Assembly (NCBI GenBank): GCA_009497875.2
Contig: CP032508.2
Span: forward strand, 1,612,001 to 1,676,000
Reading direction: 5' to 3'
Length of the DNA stretch: 64,000 nucleotides
DNA from: a gamma proteobacterium SS-5
GTDB taxonomy: Bacteria > Pseudomonadota > Gammaproteobacteria > Chromatiales > Chromatiaceae
The position numbers and the translations under genes were made by a program. Each line of letters opens with the position of its first letter. The first letter of the stretch is position 1. The notes under the pieces are model-generated. The model saw nothing but the letters and a program-made list of their open reading frames with translations. It did not search any database and was not told where the DNA came from. This document shows, piece by piece, positions 28,132-38,191 of the stretch.

Positions 28132-28914
28132 GTGAGAATCGCCTTAGGCATAGAATACGACGGCTCTGCCTTCCATGGCTGGCAGACCCAGCAGGCCGGG
28201 GTACGCAGCGTCCAGCATGAACTGGAGCAGGCCCTGGGCCAGGTGGCCGCGCAGCCGGTCAGGGTGCAATGCGCCGGGCGTACCGACACCGGCGTCCACG
28301 CCTCGGGCCAGGTGGTGCACTTCGACACCCAGGCCCAGCGTCCGATGCGCTCCTGGATCCTCGGCGGCAACGTGCATCTGCCCTACGACGCCAACATCAC
28401 CTGGGCGCAGGAGGTCAGCGAGGGCTTTCACGCCCGCTTCAGCGCCACCGGCCGCCACTACCGCTACGTCATCGCCAACCGCCCAACCCGCTCGGCCCTG
28501 ATGAGTCGGCGTGTGGTCTGGGTCCACCAACCGCTGGATGCCGAGGCCATGCACCGCGCCGCCCAGCACCTGCAAGGGATGCACGACTTCAGCTCCTACC
28601 GGGCCCTGGCCTGTCAGGCAAAGAGCCCGCAGCGCGAGCTGCGCCGTATCGGCGTGCGCCGCCAGGGCAACCTCATCCTCATCGATCTCTACGCCAACGC
28701 CTTCCTGCATCACATGGTGCGCAACATCGCCGGGGTGCTCATCGCCATCGGCAGGGGGGAGCAGGCGGAGGACTGGAGCCGAGAGATCCTGGAGCGCCGC
28801 GACCGCCGCCAGGGCGGCGTCACCGCACCGCCCCAGGGGCTCTATCTCACCCAGGTGGAGTACCCGACCGAATACGCCATCCCCGAACCCGCACCGCTGG
28901 ACCTGTTTGGCTGA
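28132..28914 (+). CDS. truA: tRNA pseudouridine(38-40) synthase TruA
   Basis: A 260-residue TruA that forms pseudouridine at positions 38-40 of the tRNA anticodon arm. It begins RIALGIEYDGSAFHGWQTQ, has the catalytic aspartate in CAGRTDTGVHASGQVVHFDT, and the DFSSYRALACQAKSPQREL and HHMVRNIAGVLIAIGRGE segments. The start codon is GTG at 28132, 24 bp after fimV, with little ribosome-site similarity upstream. Order fimV-truA is conserved in gammaproteobacteria. Confidence 0.96.
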   Translation: MRIALGIEYDGSAFHGWQTQQAGVRSVQHELEQALGQVAAQPVRVQCAGRTDTGVHASGQVVHFDTQAQRPMRSWILGGNVHLPYDANITWAQEVSEGFHARFSATGRHYRYVIANRPTRSALMSRRVVWVHQPLDAEAMHRAAQHLQGMHDFSSYRALACQAKSPQRELRRIGVRRQGNLILIDLYANAFLHHMVRNIAGVLIAIGRGEQAEDWSREILERRDRRQGGVTAPPQGLYLTQVEYPTEYAIPEPAPLDLFG

Positions 28915-28942
28915 CCCCGGCGCAGTAGGAACATCCTAACGA

Positions 28943-28982
28943 TCATGGGGCACCCCCACGCAGATGAGGGGTCGCCCCGTGA
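28943..28982. terminator. Hairpin between convergent genes, possible bidirectional terminator
   Basis: An interrupted stem: TCATGGGGC (28943-28951) pairs with GCCCCGTGA (28974-28982), with an inner ACCCC/GGGGT stem. It lies between the convergent truA and BLUF genes. No T-run follows, so factor-independent termination is uncertain. Confidence 0.4.
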
Positions 28983-28999
28983 TGGTGGGCGTAAAGCCC

Positions 29000-29419
29000 C
29001 TACATCATCTCCTTGAACTGGTAGATCATATCCACCAAGGCATTGGATTTTTTGCTGAACTCCTCTGCCTCCATATTCCGGTCGAGCAGGGCGCAGTAGC
29101 CCTCCAGCTGCTCTTTGTCCACTGCCGAATCCACATGTCGGTAGCCCATCGACCATTGGCCGAAGTTGCGTTCCTGGATCGGCCCCTGACTGAGCACCAG
29201 GGGCGAGCGGTGCAGGGGGTTTTTGGCGATATGCTGATAGATGTCCAGCACGTTTTTCTCCTCGCCCTCCAGCACCTGAAAGAAGCGCCCGCCGGAGTAG
29301 AGCAGGATGCCGGTCACCCCCAGCTTGCGGTTGTTGCGGCGTGAGATATCGAGGATGTGCAACAGCTCCTGCTCACTGATCGGGCGCGTGGCGGTGCTGA
29401 CATAAACGAGACTGATCAT
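29000..29419 (-). CDS. BLUF-domain blue-light photoreceptor
   Basis: A 139-residue single-domain BLUF protein that binds FAD and senses blue light. The photocycle residues match those of AppA in spacing: Tyr6 (for Y21), Asn30 (for N45), Gln48 (for Q63) and Trp89 (for W104). The fold is recognisable from SLVYVSTATRPISEQEL, NRKLGVTGILLYSGGRFFQVLEG and FGQWSMGYR. No output domain is attached, so it must act on a partner protein. The gene lies 15 bp downstream of a hybrid histidine kinase gene on the same strand, so the kinase is the obvious candidate partner. Confidence 0.93.
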   Translation of the reverse strand: MISLVYVSTATRPISEQELLHILDISRRNNRKLGVTGILLYSGGRFFQVLEGEEKNVLDIYQHIAKNPLHRSPLVLSQGPIQERNFGQWSMGYRHVDSAVDKEQLEGYCALLDRNMEAEEFSKKSNALVDMIYQFKEMM

Positions 29420-29434
29420 GGCGTTACCTTGCAG

Positions 29435-31654
<2,220 letters not shown>

Positions 31655-31801
31655 TTCGCTGCCGGGGTCAGTGGTGCCATTCTAACGCGATTGCGCAGGG
31701 CCGTCGCGCCGGGTGCGAACCTTGTTCGGATAGGGCCGCACAGGTAAACTCGCAACCGGTTATGGCAAGATTGAAGGCCAGTTTTGGCAGGAATTATTGA
31801 T

Positions 31802-32227
31802 ATGCTCGATGACAAAGAAGGTAACGAAGGCAGGCCCCTGGTCAGCGTGGCCCTGGCGGATGACGACTCCAGCACGCGCTATCTGCTGCAAAGCCTGCTG
31901 AACCGAAACGGTTGCAAGGTGATGGCCGCCAAGGCCGATGGCACCGGCCTGATGGACGCCTACCAGCACCTGCGCGCAATCAATCGGGCACCGGACATCA
32001 TCCTGCTGGATATCTCCATGCCCGGCGCAATGAACGGCATCGACGTGCTCAAGGCCATCCTGGAGATCGACCCCAATGCCTTCGTCATCATGATCAGCGG
32101 CGAGACCGATGCCGAGGTGGTCAAGGAGGTCATCGCCTCCGGTGCCTCCGGCTTCATCGTCAAGCCCTTCACCGTAGGCCGCATCCGCGACATGATCCAA
32201 AGCTATCGGAAAAAGGCCGGGCTATGA
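31802..32227 (+). CDS. Single-domain response regulator (CheY-like)
   Basis: A 141-residue receiver domain with no output domain. The acidic pair LADDDSS, the phospho-acceptor aspartate in ILLDISMPG, the switch serine in MISGETDAE and the lysine in IVKPFTVG are all present. The ATG at 31802 has an AGGA site nine bases upstream; an earlier TTG in frame is less likely. It is divergently arranged from the hybrid kinase and BLUF genes and may accept phosphate from that kinase's HPt domain. Confidence 0.9.
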   Translation: MLDDKEGNEGRPLVSVALADDDSSTRYLLQSLLNRNGCKVMAAKADGTGLMDAYQHLRAINRAPDIILLDISMPGAMNGIDVLKAILEIDPNAFVIMISGETDAEVVKEVIASGASGFIVKPFTVGRIRDMIQSYRKKAGL

Positions 32228-32286
32228 TCGCGCACAGGGGCAGCGGCCAGGCCTCAGCGACCCGCCTGCGCTAGCGGGTATAGTAT

Positions 32287-32315
32287 TTGACCTGTCCCTG
32301 TCATGCGCGTATTAT
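32287..32315 (+). promoter_or_regulatory. Sigma-70 promoter of the tRNA cluster
   Basis: TTGACC (32287-32292) and TATTAT (32310-32315) separated by exactly 17 bp, followed by a GC-rich discriminator. It lies 33 bp ahead of the first of four tRNA genes. It is the best-matching promoter in the window by eye. Confidence 0.75.
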
Positions 32316-32347
32316 TCCGCTCCTGCTACGGCAGGTGCATCGCGCAA

Positions 32348-32424
32348 CGGGGCATAGCGCAGTCTGGTAGCGCGCCTGCTTTGGGAGCAGGATGTCGGGG
32401 GTTCGAATCCCTCTGCCCCGACCA
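32348..32424 (+). tRNA. tRNA-Pro(TGG)
   Basis: Acceptor stem CGGGGCA pairs with TGCCCCG; encoded CCA. The anticodon loop TTTGGGA gives anticodon TGG. GTTCGAATC is the T-loop. First gene of a four-tRNA cluster. Confidence 0.96.
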
Positions 32425-32460
32425 ATCGCCTTTCTCCAGTAAAGCAGAAATCAAGAACAT

Positions 32461-32537
<77 letters not shown>

Positions 32538-32567
32538 GAGACGCCTGCAAACCAAGTACCCTTTTAT

Positions 32568-32644
32568 GGTGGGTGTAGCTCAGTTGGTAGAGCCCCGGAT
32601 TGTGATTCCGGTCGTCGTGGGTTCGAGTCCCATCATCCACCCCA
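32568..32644 (+). tRNA. tRNA-His(GTG)
   Basis: The G at -1 opposite a C discriminator (GTGGGTG / CATCCAC plus C, CCA) marks tRNA-His, and the anticodon loop TTGTGAT gives GTG. Third of the cluster. Confidence 0.95.
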
Positions 32645-32648
32645 TATC

Positions 32649-32724
32649 GGGCCATTAGCTCAGCTGGTAGAGCAGTGGACTCTTAATCCATTGGTCGTAG
32701 GTTCGAACCCTACATGGCCCACCA
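32649..32724 (+). tRNA. tRNA-Lys(CTT), integration site
   Basis: Acceptor GGGCCAT pairs with ATGGCCC; encoded CCA; the anticodon loop CTCTTAA gives CTT. Its 3' part is repeated at 40853-40917 at the far end of an integrated element, so this tRNA is the attachment site. The tRNA is complete and should be functional. Confidence 0.95.
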
Positions 32725-32741
32725 ATAAAAACAAAGGCTTA
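32677..32741 (+). repeat. att repeat at the tRNA-Lys end
   Basis: 65 bp from the anticodon stem through CCA and on to AAAGGCTTA. It matches 40853-40917 at 61 of 65 positions. Two of the four changes (T/A and A/T) fall on paired T-stem positions and keep the pair. Confidence 0.92.
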
Positions 32742-32754
32742 CGCTGATTTTTAA

Positions 32755-32777
32755 GACCGCCAATTGGCGGTTTTTTT
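32755..32777 (+). terminator. Rho-independent terminator
   Basis: A perfect stem ACCGCCAA / TTGGCGGT followed by seven T. It follows the tRNA cluster just inside the integrated element and probably replaces the chromosomal terminator that the insertion pushed to 40910. Confidence 0.85.
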
Positions 32778-32780
32778 CTT

Positions 32781-32800
32781 CAGACAACCTCCAGACAACC
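32781..32800 (+). promoter_or_regulatory. Integrase arm-type sites, two copies of CAGACAACC
   Basis: CAGACAACC at 32781-32789 and 32792-32800, 11 bp apart. The same 9-mer occurs three times at the same spacing near the other end (40681-40711). These are probably integrase arm-binding sites. Confidence 0.65.
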
Positions 32801-32862
32801 ACAGAACAAAAAACCCGGCGCAGTGGCCGGGCTTGGTGGTCGGCATGAAATCCATGCCAACG

Positions 32863-33051
32863 TCAGGTGGTGGTCTGTCCATACTCGCGCCGGATGGTGA
32901 GTGCTCGCTGCCCCTCCCGCCGGGCCTGGGCTTCCGCCTCGGCTATCGCGGCGGCCACTTCGTCGGGCGTGCCCTGGGGGATGCGGACTATTTCAATCTT
33001 CACGTCCTTGCTTGCCAGCTTATCCAATCGGCGCGATAGGGTGGTGCTCAT
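32863..33051 (-). CDS. Small unknown protein of the integrated element
   Basis: 62 residues, MSTTLSRRLDKLASKDVKIE..., with a helical Ala/Glu-rich second half (VAAAIAEAEAQARREGQ). No family is recognised with certainty. Its ATG overlaps the stop of the gene before it by four bases, which supports it as a real, translationally coupled gene. It is the last gene of the minus-strand chain, next to the tRNA end of the element. Confidence 0.6.
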   Translation of the reverse strand: MSTTLSRRLDKLASKDVKIEIVRIPQGTPDEVAAAIAEAEAQARREGQRALTIRREYGQTTT

Positions 33052-33242
33052 GTCAGCGTCTCCTGAACGTGCTCAACCAGGATCGCCACCACGTCATAGC
33101 CCTGGGCTTCCAGGGCGGCCTGCTCGGCTCTGAACGCCACCAGGGGTGCCGGGTCGCTGGCGTTATAGCAGGTCAGCACCTTGCGGCCTTTGCGGGTCTG
33201 CCGGATTCGGTCTAGGCGGTTGCGTAGGCTGGCGGTGCTCAT
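33048..33242 (-). CDS. Small unknown basic protein of the integrated element
   Basis: 64 residues with a basic N-terminus (LRNRLDRIRQTRKGRKVLTCYN) and an acidic, hydrophobic end. The start and stop overlap both neighbours by ATGA, as in the rest of the chain. The N-terminus resembles that of the next gene (MST.L..RLD), hinting at an old duplication of short helices. Function unknown. Confidence 0.6.
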   Translation of the reverse strand: MSTASLRNRLDRIRQTRKGRKVLTCYNASDPAPLVAFRAEQAALEAQGYDVVAILVEHVQETLT

Positions 33243-33493
33243 TGGCGGTTCTCCAGATCGATAATGCGTTGCTCAAGTTCGTCGGTGCGGATCGCTTCGA
33301 GCAGGGTCCGCAAGACAAATGCGCCGGTTCTGACCTTGCTCTCCTCCGTCTCATCGTTCATCAGTCGGGCATAGAGTGCGGCCAGTTCGCGCCGGACACC
33401 TCGGCTCGTGGTGAGGCGGTATCGCTTGGGGGCCGATTTGCTGGGTAGCCATTGCCCTTCAAGGGGTTGATCGGCGCTTTCGTTGCCATTCAT
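33239..33493 (-). CDS. Unknown 84-residue protein of the integrated element
   Basis: 84 residues. The segment KRYRLTTSRGVRRELAALYARLMNDETEESKVRTGAFVLRTLLEAIRTDELEQRIIDLE reads like a phage-type small helical protein, similar in style to short proteins encoded beside small terminase genes, but I cannot place it in a family. It overlaps the downstream gene by four bases and lies 13 bp from the upstream one. Confidence 0.6.
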   Translation of the reverse strand: MNGNESADQPLEGQWLPSKSAPKRYRLTTSRGVRRELAALYARLMNDETEESKVRTGAFVLRTLLEAIRTDELEQRIIDLENRQ

Positions 33494-33506
33494 GCCGTTG
33501 ATGGGT

Positions 33507-33785
33507 TCAGGTGTAGAGCTTCATTCTGGTACAGCACGCACTAGCCATTGCCTTTGCCCCTGATTCCTTCCGCAGCCTATCCAGGGCCTTGCCGATGCCG
33601 TCATGAATCGCCTTGAGGCGCGATAGCTCGCCTTCCAAGCGCGCCAGCATCCGCTGGCCTTGGTCATGCCCTGCCCATGCTCTGGCGCTGGCCAGATCGG
33701 CCTTGATGCGCCCGAGCAGCTGTGTTGCGGTGTTGAGTATGTCCCGCAGTTTGGTAATGGATTGGCGTTGCTCTGGTGTCATCAT
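33507..33785 (-). CDS. Unknown helical 92-residue protein
   Basis: 92 residues, predicted almost fully helical (ITKLRDILNTATQLLGRIKADLA, MLARLEGELSRLKAIHDGIGKALDRL), probably a coiled coil. No domain is recognised. It overlaps the upstream gene by four bases (ATGA at 33782-33785). Confidence 0.55.
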   Translation of the reverse strand: MMTPEQRQSITKLRDILNTATQLLGRIKADLASARAWAGHDQGQRMLARLEGELSRLKAIHDGIGKALDRLRKESGAKAMASACCTRMKLYT

Positions 33786-34027
33786 GACTCCAGTCGGCGC
33801 AACAGGGCCTCTTGCTGCTGCTTGAGCCCTTCCATGGCCTCCAGCACCTCGGACAGGCTGTTGCGGGTGGCCTTAATGTACTGACAGCCACTTGAGGCAG
33901 CTTTGGCGACGTTCGTCATCGTCTGCTTGAGCAATGCCAGATCGGCGTCAGACACTTTGGGGTCTGGCTTGGCAGCTTCGGCTGTCATCTGAATCAACAG
34001 TTCATTCATCATTTGGGGTTTAATCAT
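33782..34027 (-). CDS. Unknown 81-residue protein
   Basis: 81 residues, helical and with a Gln/Glu/Leu-rich end (VLEAMEGLKQQQEALLRRLES). Other starts (ATG at 34012 or 34009) are possible. Its 3' end is translationally coupled to the next gene. Unknown function; presence in a compact same-strand chain supports it as coding. Confidence 0.5.
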   Translation of the reverse strand: MIKPQMMNELLIQMTAEAAKPDPKVSDADLALLKQTMTNVAKAASSGCQYIKATRNSLSEVLEAMEGLKQQQEALLRRLES

Positions 34028-34108
34028 GTCTCATGTTCTCTATTGGGGGTGAATAGGTGCCCGGCTGTAACCCGAGGCGAAAACAGCCGGGCCGCTTCCG
34101 AGTCGCCA

Positions 34109-34471
34109 CTAGGAAGCGTTTTCTGCATCGCTGAGCAGGCGATAAATCTGTCGCTCGGTGTACCGGGCTTGATAGGTGAATTTCCGGGAGATTTCTTGAA
34201 CCGTCATGCCTCTGCGCCGCATGGCCAGGATGTCGCGCTGGCGCTTGCGCCGGAGCCGCCAAAGCTCGGCAGGCACCGCAATACTGCTGCCGCCAGCCCA
34301 TGCTGAAAGCTTCTCAGCCGCCTCTTGCCCGAGTTGCTGTATCAACTCACGGCCAGCGGAATTGTCGAGCGTTGCAGGCACATACAGGCTGATACCGCCT
34401 GACCATTCGACCAGGCTGAGATAGGCATCCCTGCCGATAACCTCATCGATCAGATTTGCCGGATCACTCAT
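34109..34471 (-). CDS. Mor-family (Mu middle operon) transcription regulator
   Basis: 120 residues resembling the Mor/C activators of phage Mu. The central ISLYVPATL strand and SSIAVPAELWRLRRKRQRDILAMRRRGMTVQEISRKFTYQARYTERQIYRLL give the typical VP... linker followed by a helix-turn-helix in which RGMTVQEISRKF is the turn region. In Mu such proteins switch on middle or late promoters; here it could control the element's own late genes or a helper phage promoter. The start overlaps the upstream stop by four bases. Confidence 0.72.
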   Translation of the reverse strand: MSDPANLIDEVIGRDAYLSLVEWSGGISLYVPATLDNSAGRELIQQLGQEAAEKLSAWAGGSSIAVPAELWRLRRKRQRDILAMRRRGMTVQEISRKFTYQARYTERQIYRLLSDAENAS

Positions 34472-35001
34472 CGGCTAGGGCTCGGTGATGGGGGGAGCGT
34501 TGCCCTGGCGGCTGCCATAGCATCGGCAATGAGCGCGTCGTACTCCTGCCCATGTCGCCAATGCCAGGGGGAAAACTCTATAAACTCGCTTGCACCGCCG
34601 GTTATCTCAGCGACGGCGTACAGCTTGGCCAGGATCGGGAGCGCCGATGCGTTGGCTTCAACCATGAGCTCAGCCCAAAGCGCCTCAAGCGCCTTGCCCC
34701 AGTCGGCATCGGCTTTGCGGTCTGCCTGCCGATAGGCCGCTTCCTGGGTTGCCTTTATCTGCTCCAGCCCTGCCAGGGATTCCACGGTGATGTCCCGCTC
34801 ATCTTCCAGCGCCCTGATAGCGGTCTGGGCCGCCATGCCGCCCTGAATGTCGCCCTCAGCTGCCCGCTGGCGGCGTATCTCGCCCTGCTCATCGATCTGC
34901 TGGTCTATGGCCTTGAGTCGCGCCTGTGCATCGGCTATGCGGGCCTGTGTGGCCTGTAGCGTTGCCCAAGCTTCGTCTAGCTGCTTTTGGATGCCCTTCA
35001 T
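34468..35001 (-). CDS. Coiled-coil protein of unknown function
   Basis: About 177 residues from the ATG at 35001, which overlaps the upstream stop by ATGA and is preferred to the longer start at 35022. Residues 1-100 are a long coiled coil (QKQLDEAWATLQATQARIADAQARLKAIDQQI...). The C-terminal half has SEFIEFSPWHWRHGQEYDALIADAM. The pattern is common in phage and integrative-element genes upstream of terminase-like functions, but no family is recognised. Confidence 0.6.
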   Translation of the reverse strand: MKGIQKQLDEAWATLQATQARIADAQARLKAIDQQIDEQGEIRRQRAAEGDIQGGMAAQTAIRALEDERDITVESLAGLEQIKATQEAAYRQADRKADADWGKALEALWAELMVEANASALPILAKLYAVAEITGGASEFIEFSPWHWRHGQEYDALIADAMAAARATLPPSPSPSR

Positions 35002-35357
35002 GGGGTGGTTCCTCGGTGCCAATTGTCAGGCAATGATAGGTCAGCCGATAGGTTTTGTCTATTACAGATTTTATTCTGATTGGATTTGACTATTGCCGTG
35101 CTGATCTCCTTGATCAGTTCGCGGACCTGCTTCTGTGTCATATCCGGCTGCACCTTTGGCAGCGCCTTTCGAAAGGCGATGTCGTCGAGGCTGGCGAGGT
35201 CGGATATGGCGCGTTTGCTTGCTGGTAAACTTTCCGCAGTTGCGGAAAGTTCGTTTGCACGGCGACCAACGGATTCCCATTGGTGCAGCACAGATGATGA
35301 ACACCCCAACCACTCGCACCCTTTCCTGCTGAACTCGCTTCCGCCCTGGGTGTTCAT
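34998..35357 (-). CDS. Unknown 119-residue protein
   Basis: 119 residues starting MNTQGGSEFSRKGCEWLGCSS, then SASKRAISDLASLDDIAFRKALP and MTQKQVRELIKEISTAIVKSNQ. The N-terminus may be a short helix-turn-helix (VLHQWESVGRRANEL). Both ends overlap neighbours by ATGA. Function is unknown; base composition is lower in GC at the 3' end than in the flanking core genes, in keeping with transfer. Confidence 0.55.
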   Translation of the reverse strand: MNTQGGSEFSRKGCEWLGCSSSVLHQWESVGRRANELSATAESLPASKRAISDLASLDDIAFRKALPKVQPDMTQKQVRELIKEISTAIVKSNQNKICNRQNLSADLSLPDNWHRGTTP

Positions 35358-35851
35358 GCCGCTGTGCCGCCTACAGGTGGTGCTGGCGCTCGGGTAGCTG
35401 GCGCTGCTGGTCGCTTAGGCCGCTCTGGCAGCCTGGGACGCTGCTGGCGCTGCTGAATACCGACTACCTGATAGATCATCAGCCTAAGGTCATCAGGCGT
35501 TCCTGGGGCCAGTTGCACGCCGATGGTGCTGGGGCCTGTGGCTTCCAGGCGAATGATGCTGTCCTGAATCATCAGCCATTGCGGGTTGGCTTTGATGCGT
35601 TCAATGGTGTCCTCGCTGGTCGGCAAGTTATTGGTAGCACCAATAAGTTCCTGAGCCTCTTTGCCCGTGATGATCGGCTTATGCCGCTTGCAGAATCGCC
35701 ATGTCCCGAAAGTGACGGCCTTGCCGATGATGTTGCAGCGGGCATACTGCCTGGGGGGGCGGTACTGGCAGTCTTTGCAGCGCACGGCGTTGGGGTGCTT
35801 TGGGCCGAAGGGTCTAGTGGTGGTGGTGGTCATGGATGCTTGCCTCTTCAT
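35354..35851 (-). CDS. Cysteine-containing protein with Pro-rich tail
   Basis: Up to 165 residues; an internal ATG at 35833 (MTTTTTRPFGPKHPNAVRC) is an alternative start. Near the N-terminus CKDCQYRPPRQYARCNIIGKAVTFGTWRFCKRH looks like a small zinc-binding motif (C-x2-C ... C ... C). The last 35 residues are Pro/Arg/Ala-rich and probably disordered. It begins 12 bp downstream of the heptamer-site cluster, so its promoter would lie in that cluster. Function unknown. Confidence 0.55.
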   Translation of the reverse strand: MKRQASMTTTTTRPFGPKHPNAVRCKDCQYRPPRQYARCNIIGKAVTFGTWRFCKRHKPIITGKEAQELIGATNNLPTSEDTIERIKANPQWLMIQDSIIRLEATGPSTIGVQLAPGTPDDLRLMIYQVVGIQQRQQRPRLPERPKRPAAPATRAPAPPVGGTAA

Positions 35852-35862
35852 GAATTACCAAA

Positions 35863-35992
35863 TGTCCCGCTTGTCCCGAAACAGGGGCGGGACACGGGAC
35901 ACGCCTATAGGCGCGTGTCCCGGTTGTCCCGGTAAAAACCCTGTTTTGCGGGACAATGTCCCGGCTTTGTCCCGCTATGTCCCGGTGTCCCG
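35863..35992. repeat. Eleven copies of TGTCCCG, candidate origin or control region
   Basis: TGTCCCG occurs directly at 35863, 35872, 35916, 35925, 35957, 35968, 35978 and 35986, and inverted at 35888, 35895 and 35949, mostly 8-11 bp apart, about one helical turn. The cluster fills the only gap after the RepA-like gene. It is likely an iteron-type replication origin or a multi-site operator. Confidence 0.7.
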
Positions 35993-36001
35993 CTTGGGGG
36001 T

Positions 36002-38191
36002 TCATGCGGCTTCCTCCATGTCGTCATTGGATGCCAGTTCGCCGGAGATACTGAGCGCCACGCGCCAGCCATGAGCGTTGGTCCACGGAGTTGCAGCGCA
36101 GTCGGTCAGGCGGTAGTGGTCGCCCGAGACAACGGCTAGATTGCCATTGACCAGGTCGGCGCGTGCCCGCTGAAAGGCTTTCTTCTTGGCCTCTGGCGAG
36201 TCCGCCGTGTGGCCGTCGTAGAAGATCGCGCGCCAGTCCTCCAGGTGCGCCTTGTCGCCGCCGTTCGCCCGGATCGCTTGGGCCAGGGTGTCAGCGGCAT
36301 AGGTCACGCCCGGCGGCATGGGCCGCGCCTTGGTGCGAGTCGGGGTGTCGGTCAATACGGGGACCAGGGTGGTGACGGGTTCGCCGTCATCATCGGTGAA
36401 TCCAAGGTCAACGCTCTGCATGGTGAAACTGACTGGCGGCCACTCGGCTTCATCCTTGCTCTTGAGGCAGGTCAGGGTGGTGGTGTCACCGTGCCGTTCT
36501 GCCGAGATGCGAAAGTCACTGTTGGCGCGCAGTTGGTAGGCTCCGGCCTCCCGGCCTTTCTCGCCGTGTCCGACATGGTGAATAACCAGGCAGGTGCAGC
36601 CGAAGGGGATGCGGGCATACTGGACCAGGTTGTTTAACAGAGCGGTGATGTCGTTGCCGTCCTTGTAGTCGCCGCCTCCGAAGTTGGTCATCAATGTGTC
36701 AACGACCAGCAGGGAGGGCGTATCGCCGCCGCTCTGCTCCACCAGGCCGGTGATTGCCTCAGACACGGTGGCGGCGGCTCTGGCGTCATAGAGGGCCGCC
36801 GGGGTTTGCGAGACATAGAACGGCAAGGGCCGGCCAATGTCGTGGTGCAGCTTCCAGCCGGTAATGCGCTTGGCGAGTCCAGCATGACCCTCGCCAGCCA
36901 GGTAGAACACGGGGCCGGGTGTCTTTACCGCCATGCCGTGATAGTCCAGCCCCCCGGCAATGGCTAGACCCATATCGAGCGCCAGGAAACTCTTGAAGGT
37001 GCCGGATTCACCAAACAGGATGCCCACGCTTTCGCTCGGCAGTACCGGCTTGATGCAATATCGCGCCGGGGTGGTTTTCAGTTCATGTTCGGGAATGAAT
37101 CGAAAGGCAGGCTTGGGCGCCTGCTGGCCTTTCTGACCCTGCTCCTGGGCCTTGCCCAGCAATGCGGATATATCCACCTCAGCGGCCTGAGCCTGGGCAT
37201 ACTCCCGGCGCTGCACCTTATTCCAAGATTCGTTGCTGATGCTCAGCCAATTGTCTCCTGCATCGCGGATCGCGGCTTTTTCGTCATGGTCGTGAAATAG
37301 GACACAAAAGGCTGAGAAGGCGTCATGTGCGCCTCCGCCACCACCGCCGGTATAGAGGGGATCGTTCGGGCTGAGGGAATGAACGCGCCCATCTTTCACG
37401 TTGGCGCTGTAGCTGCCGGTCTCGCTGGCCGGGTGGCGAAAGCGACTGCCCTGTTGCGAGTAGTTGGCTTGGAGCAGGACGTCCTCCACCGTGTAGCTGG
37501 CGTTGAAGGCATCAATCAGGCTCTGGCCTCCGGCGCTCTGGCGCTGCTCCCGGCGCTGGCGGGCTTCCTCCCTCCGCTTGGTGGTCTCGGCCTCCTGTGC
37601 TTCGATCTGAGCGCGCATCTGCTGCACCCAAGGTGCTAGGGCCTCTGTGCTGAGAAACGGCGCTGTGCGCTCGCTGATCGCCCCATAGAATGGGCCACTG
37701 TTGGGCAGGAGGCAAAGCTGCACGGCGCCGGTGTTGGCGGTGTCGGGGGTGATGCCGTTGGCCTCAAGGATCAGGTTCAGTGCCTGCTGTGCCAGCACCC
37801 AATCAGCCGACGACAATGGCTGGTCAAGTGGAATCAGGATTCGCGCCTTCTGCCTGCCCTCGGTGGCACTCTTGCTGGTGTAAACCTCGAAACAGCACCT
37901 TGGCAATGACTGGCGCAGAACCTCAGCCGTGCGCTCAATCGGTGGCGGTTGATGATCCAGATCAGCCCACAAGTAATGGTAACTGCCGTGTGCCATCTGC
38001 TCAGCGAGGTAGCGCGCCTCTGAGGTGTTGTGGCTGCTCGGGATCAGCCATTGCCCTTGGGCTTTGTCCACGCGGGGCGGGTTGTCCACCAGATCGCGGA
38101 TGTCGGCCAGGGCGACAGTCGGATAACTCTGGCCGGTACCTTTGCGGGTGAAGTGCTGTCCGTGTCCGGTGATACAAAGAGGCTCTATCAT
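36002..38191 (-). CDS. RepA-like AAA ATPase / primase-helicase of the element
   Basis: A 729-residue replication-type protein. Residues 1-180 resemble the N-terminal primase-like part of element Rep proteins (HYLWADLDH, FEVYTSKSATEGRQKARILIPLDQPL). The C-terminal half is a RecA-fold AAA_25 domain: Walker A GILFGESGTFKSFLALDMGLAIA, Walker B SLLVVDTLMTNFGGGD and CTCLVIHHVGHGEKGREAGAYQLRANSDFRI, typical of RSF1010 RepA-like hexameric helicases. It probably opens or unwinds an origin in the adjacent heptamer cluster when the element is excised. Its ATG overlaps a 55-residue upstream gene by four bases. Confidence 0.78.
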   Translation of the reverse strand: MIEPLCITGHGQHFTRKGTGQSYPTVALADIRDLVDNPPRVDKAQGQWLIPSSHNTSEARYLAEQMAHGSYHYLWADLDHQPPPIERTAEVLRQSLPRCCFEVYTSKSATEGRQKARILIPLDQPLSSADWVLAQQALNLILEANGITPDTANTGAVQLCLLPNSGPFYGAISERTAPFLSTEALAPWVQQMRAQIEAQEAETTKRREEARQRREQRQSAGGQSLIDAFNASYTVEDVLLQANYSQQGSRFRHPASETGSYSANVKDGRVHSLSPNDPLYTGGGGGGAHDAFSAFCVLFHDHDEKAAIRDAGDNWLSISNESWNKVQRREYAQAQAAEVDISALLGKAQEQGQKGQQAPKPAFRFIPEHELKTTPARYCIKPVLPSESVGILFGESGTFKSFLALDMGLAIAGGLDYHGMAVKTPGPVFYLAGEGHAGLAKRITGWKLHHDIGRPLPFYVSQTPAALYDARAAATVSEAITGLVEQSGGDTPSLLVVDTLMTNFGGGDYKDGNDITALLNNLVQYARIPFGCTCLVIHHVGHGEKGREAGAYQLRANSDFRISAERHGDTTTLTCLKSKDEAEWPPVSFTMQSVDLGFTDDDGEPVTTLVPVLTDTPTRTKARPMPPGVTYAADTLAQAIRANGGDKAHLEDWRAIFYDGHTADSPEAKKKAFQRARADLVNGNLAVVSGDHYRLTDCAATPWTNAHGWRVALSISGELASNDDMEEAA

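Noticed and set aside
35814-36005. A 63-codon minus-strand frame through the heptamer cluster
   Set aside because: It consists largely of the TGTCCCG repeats read in translation, has a run of four histidines from a GGT repeat, and overlaps the start of the next gene; the repeat pattern explains it better as a binding-site cluster.
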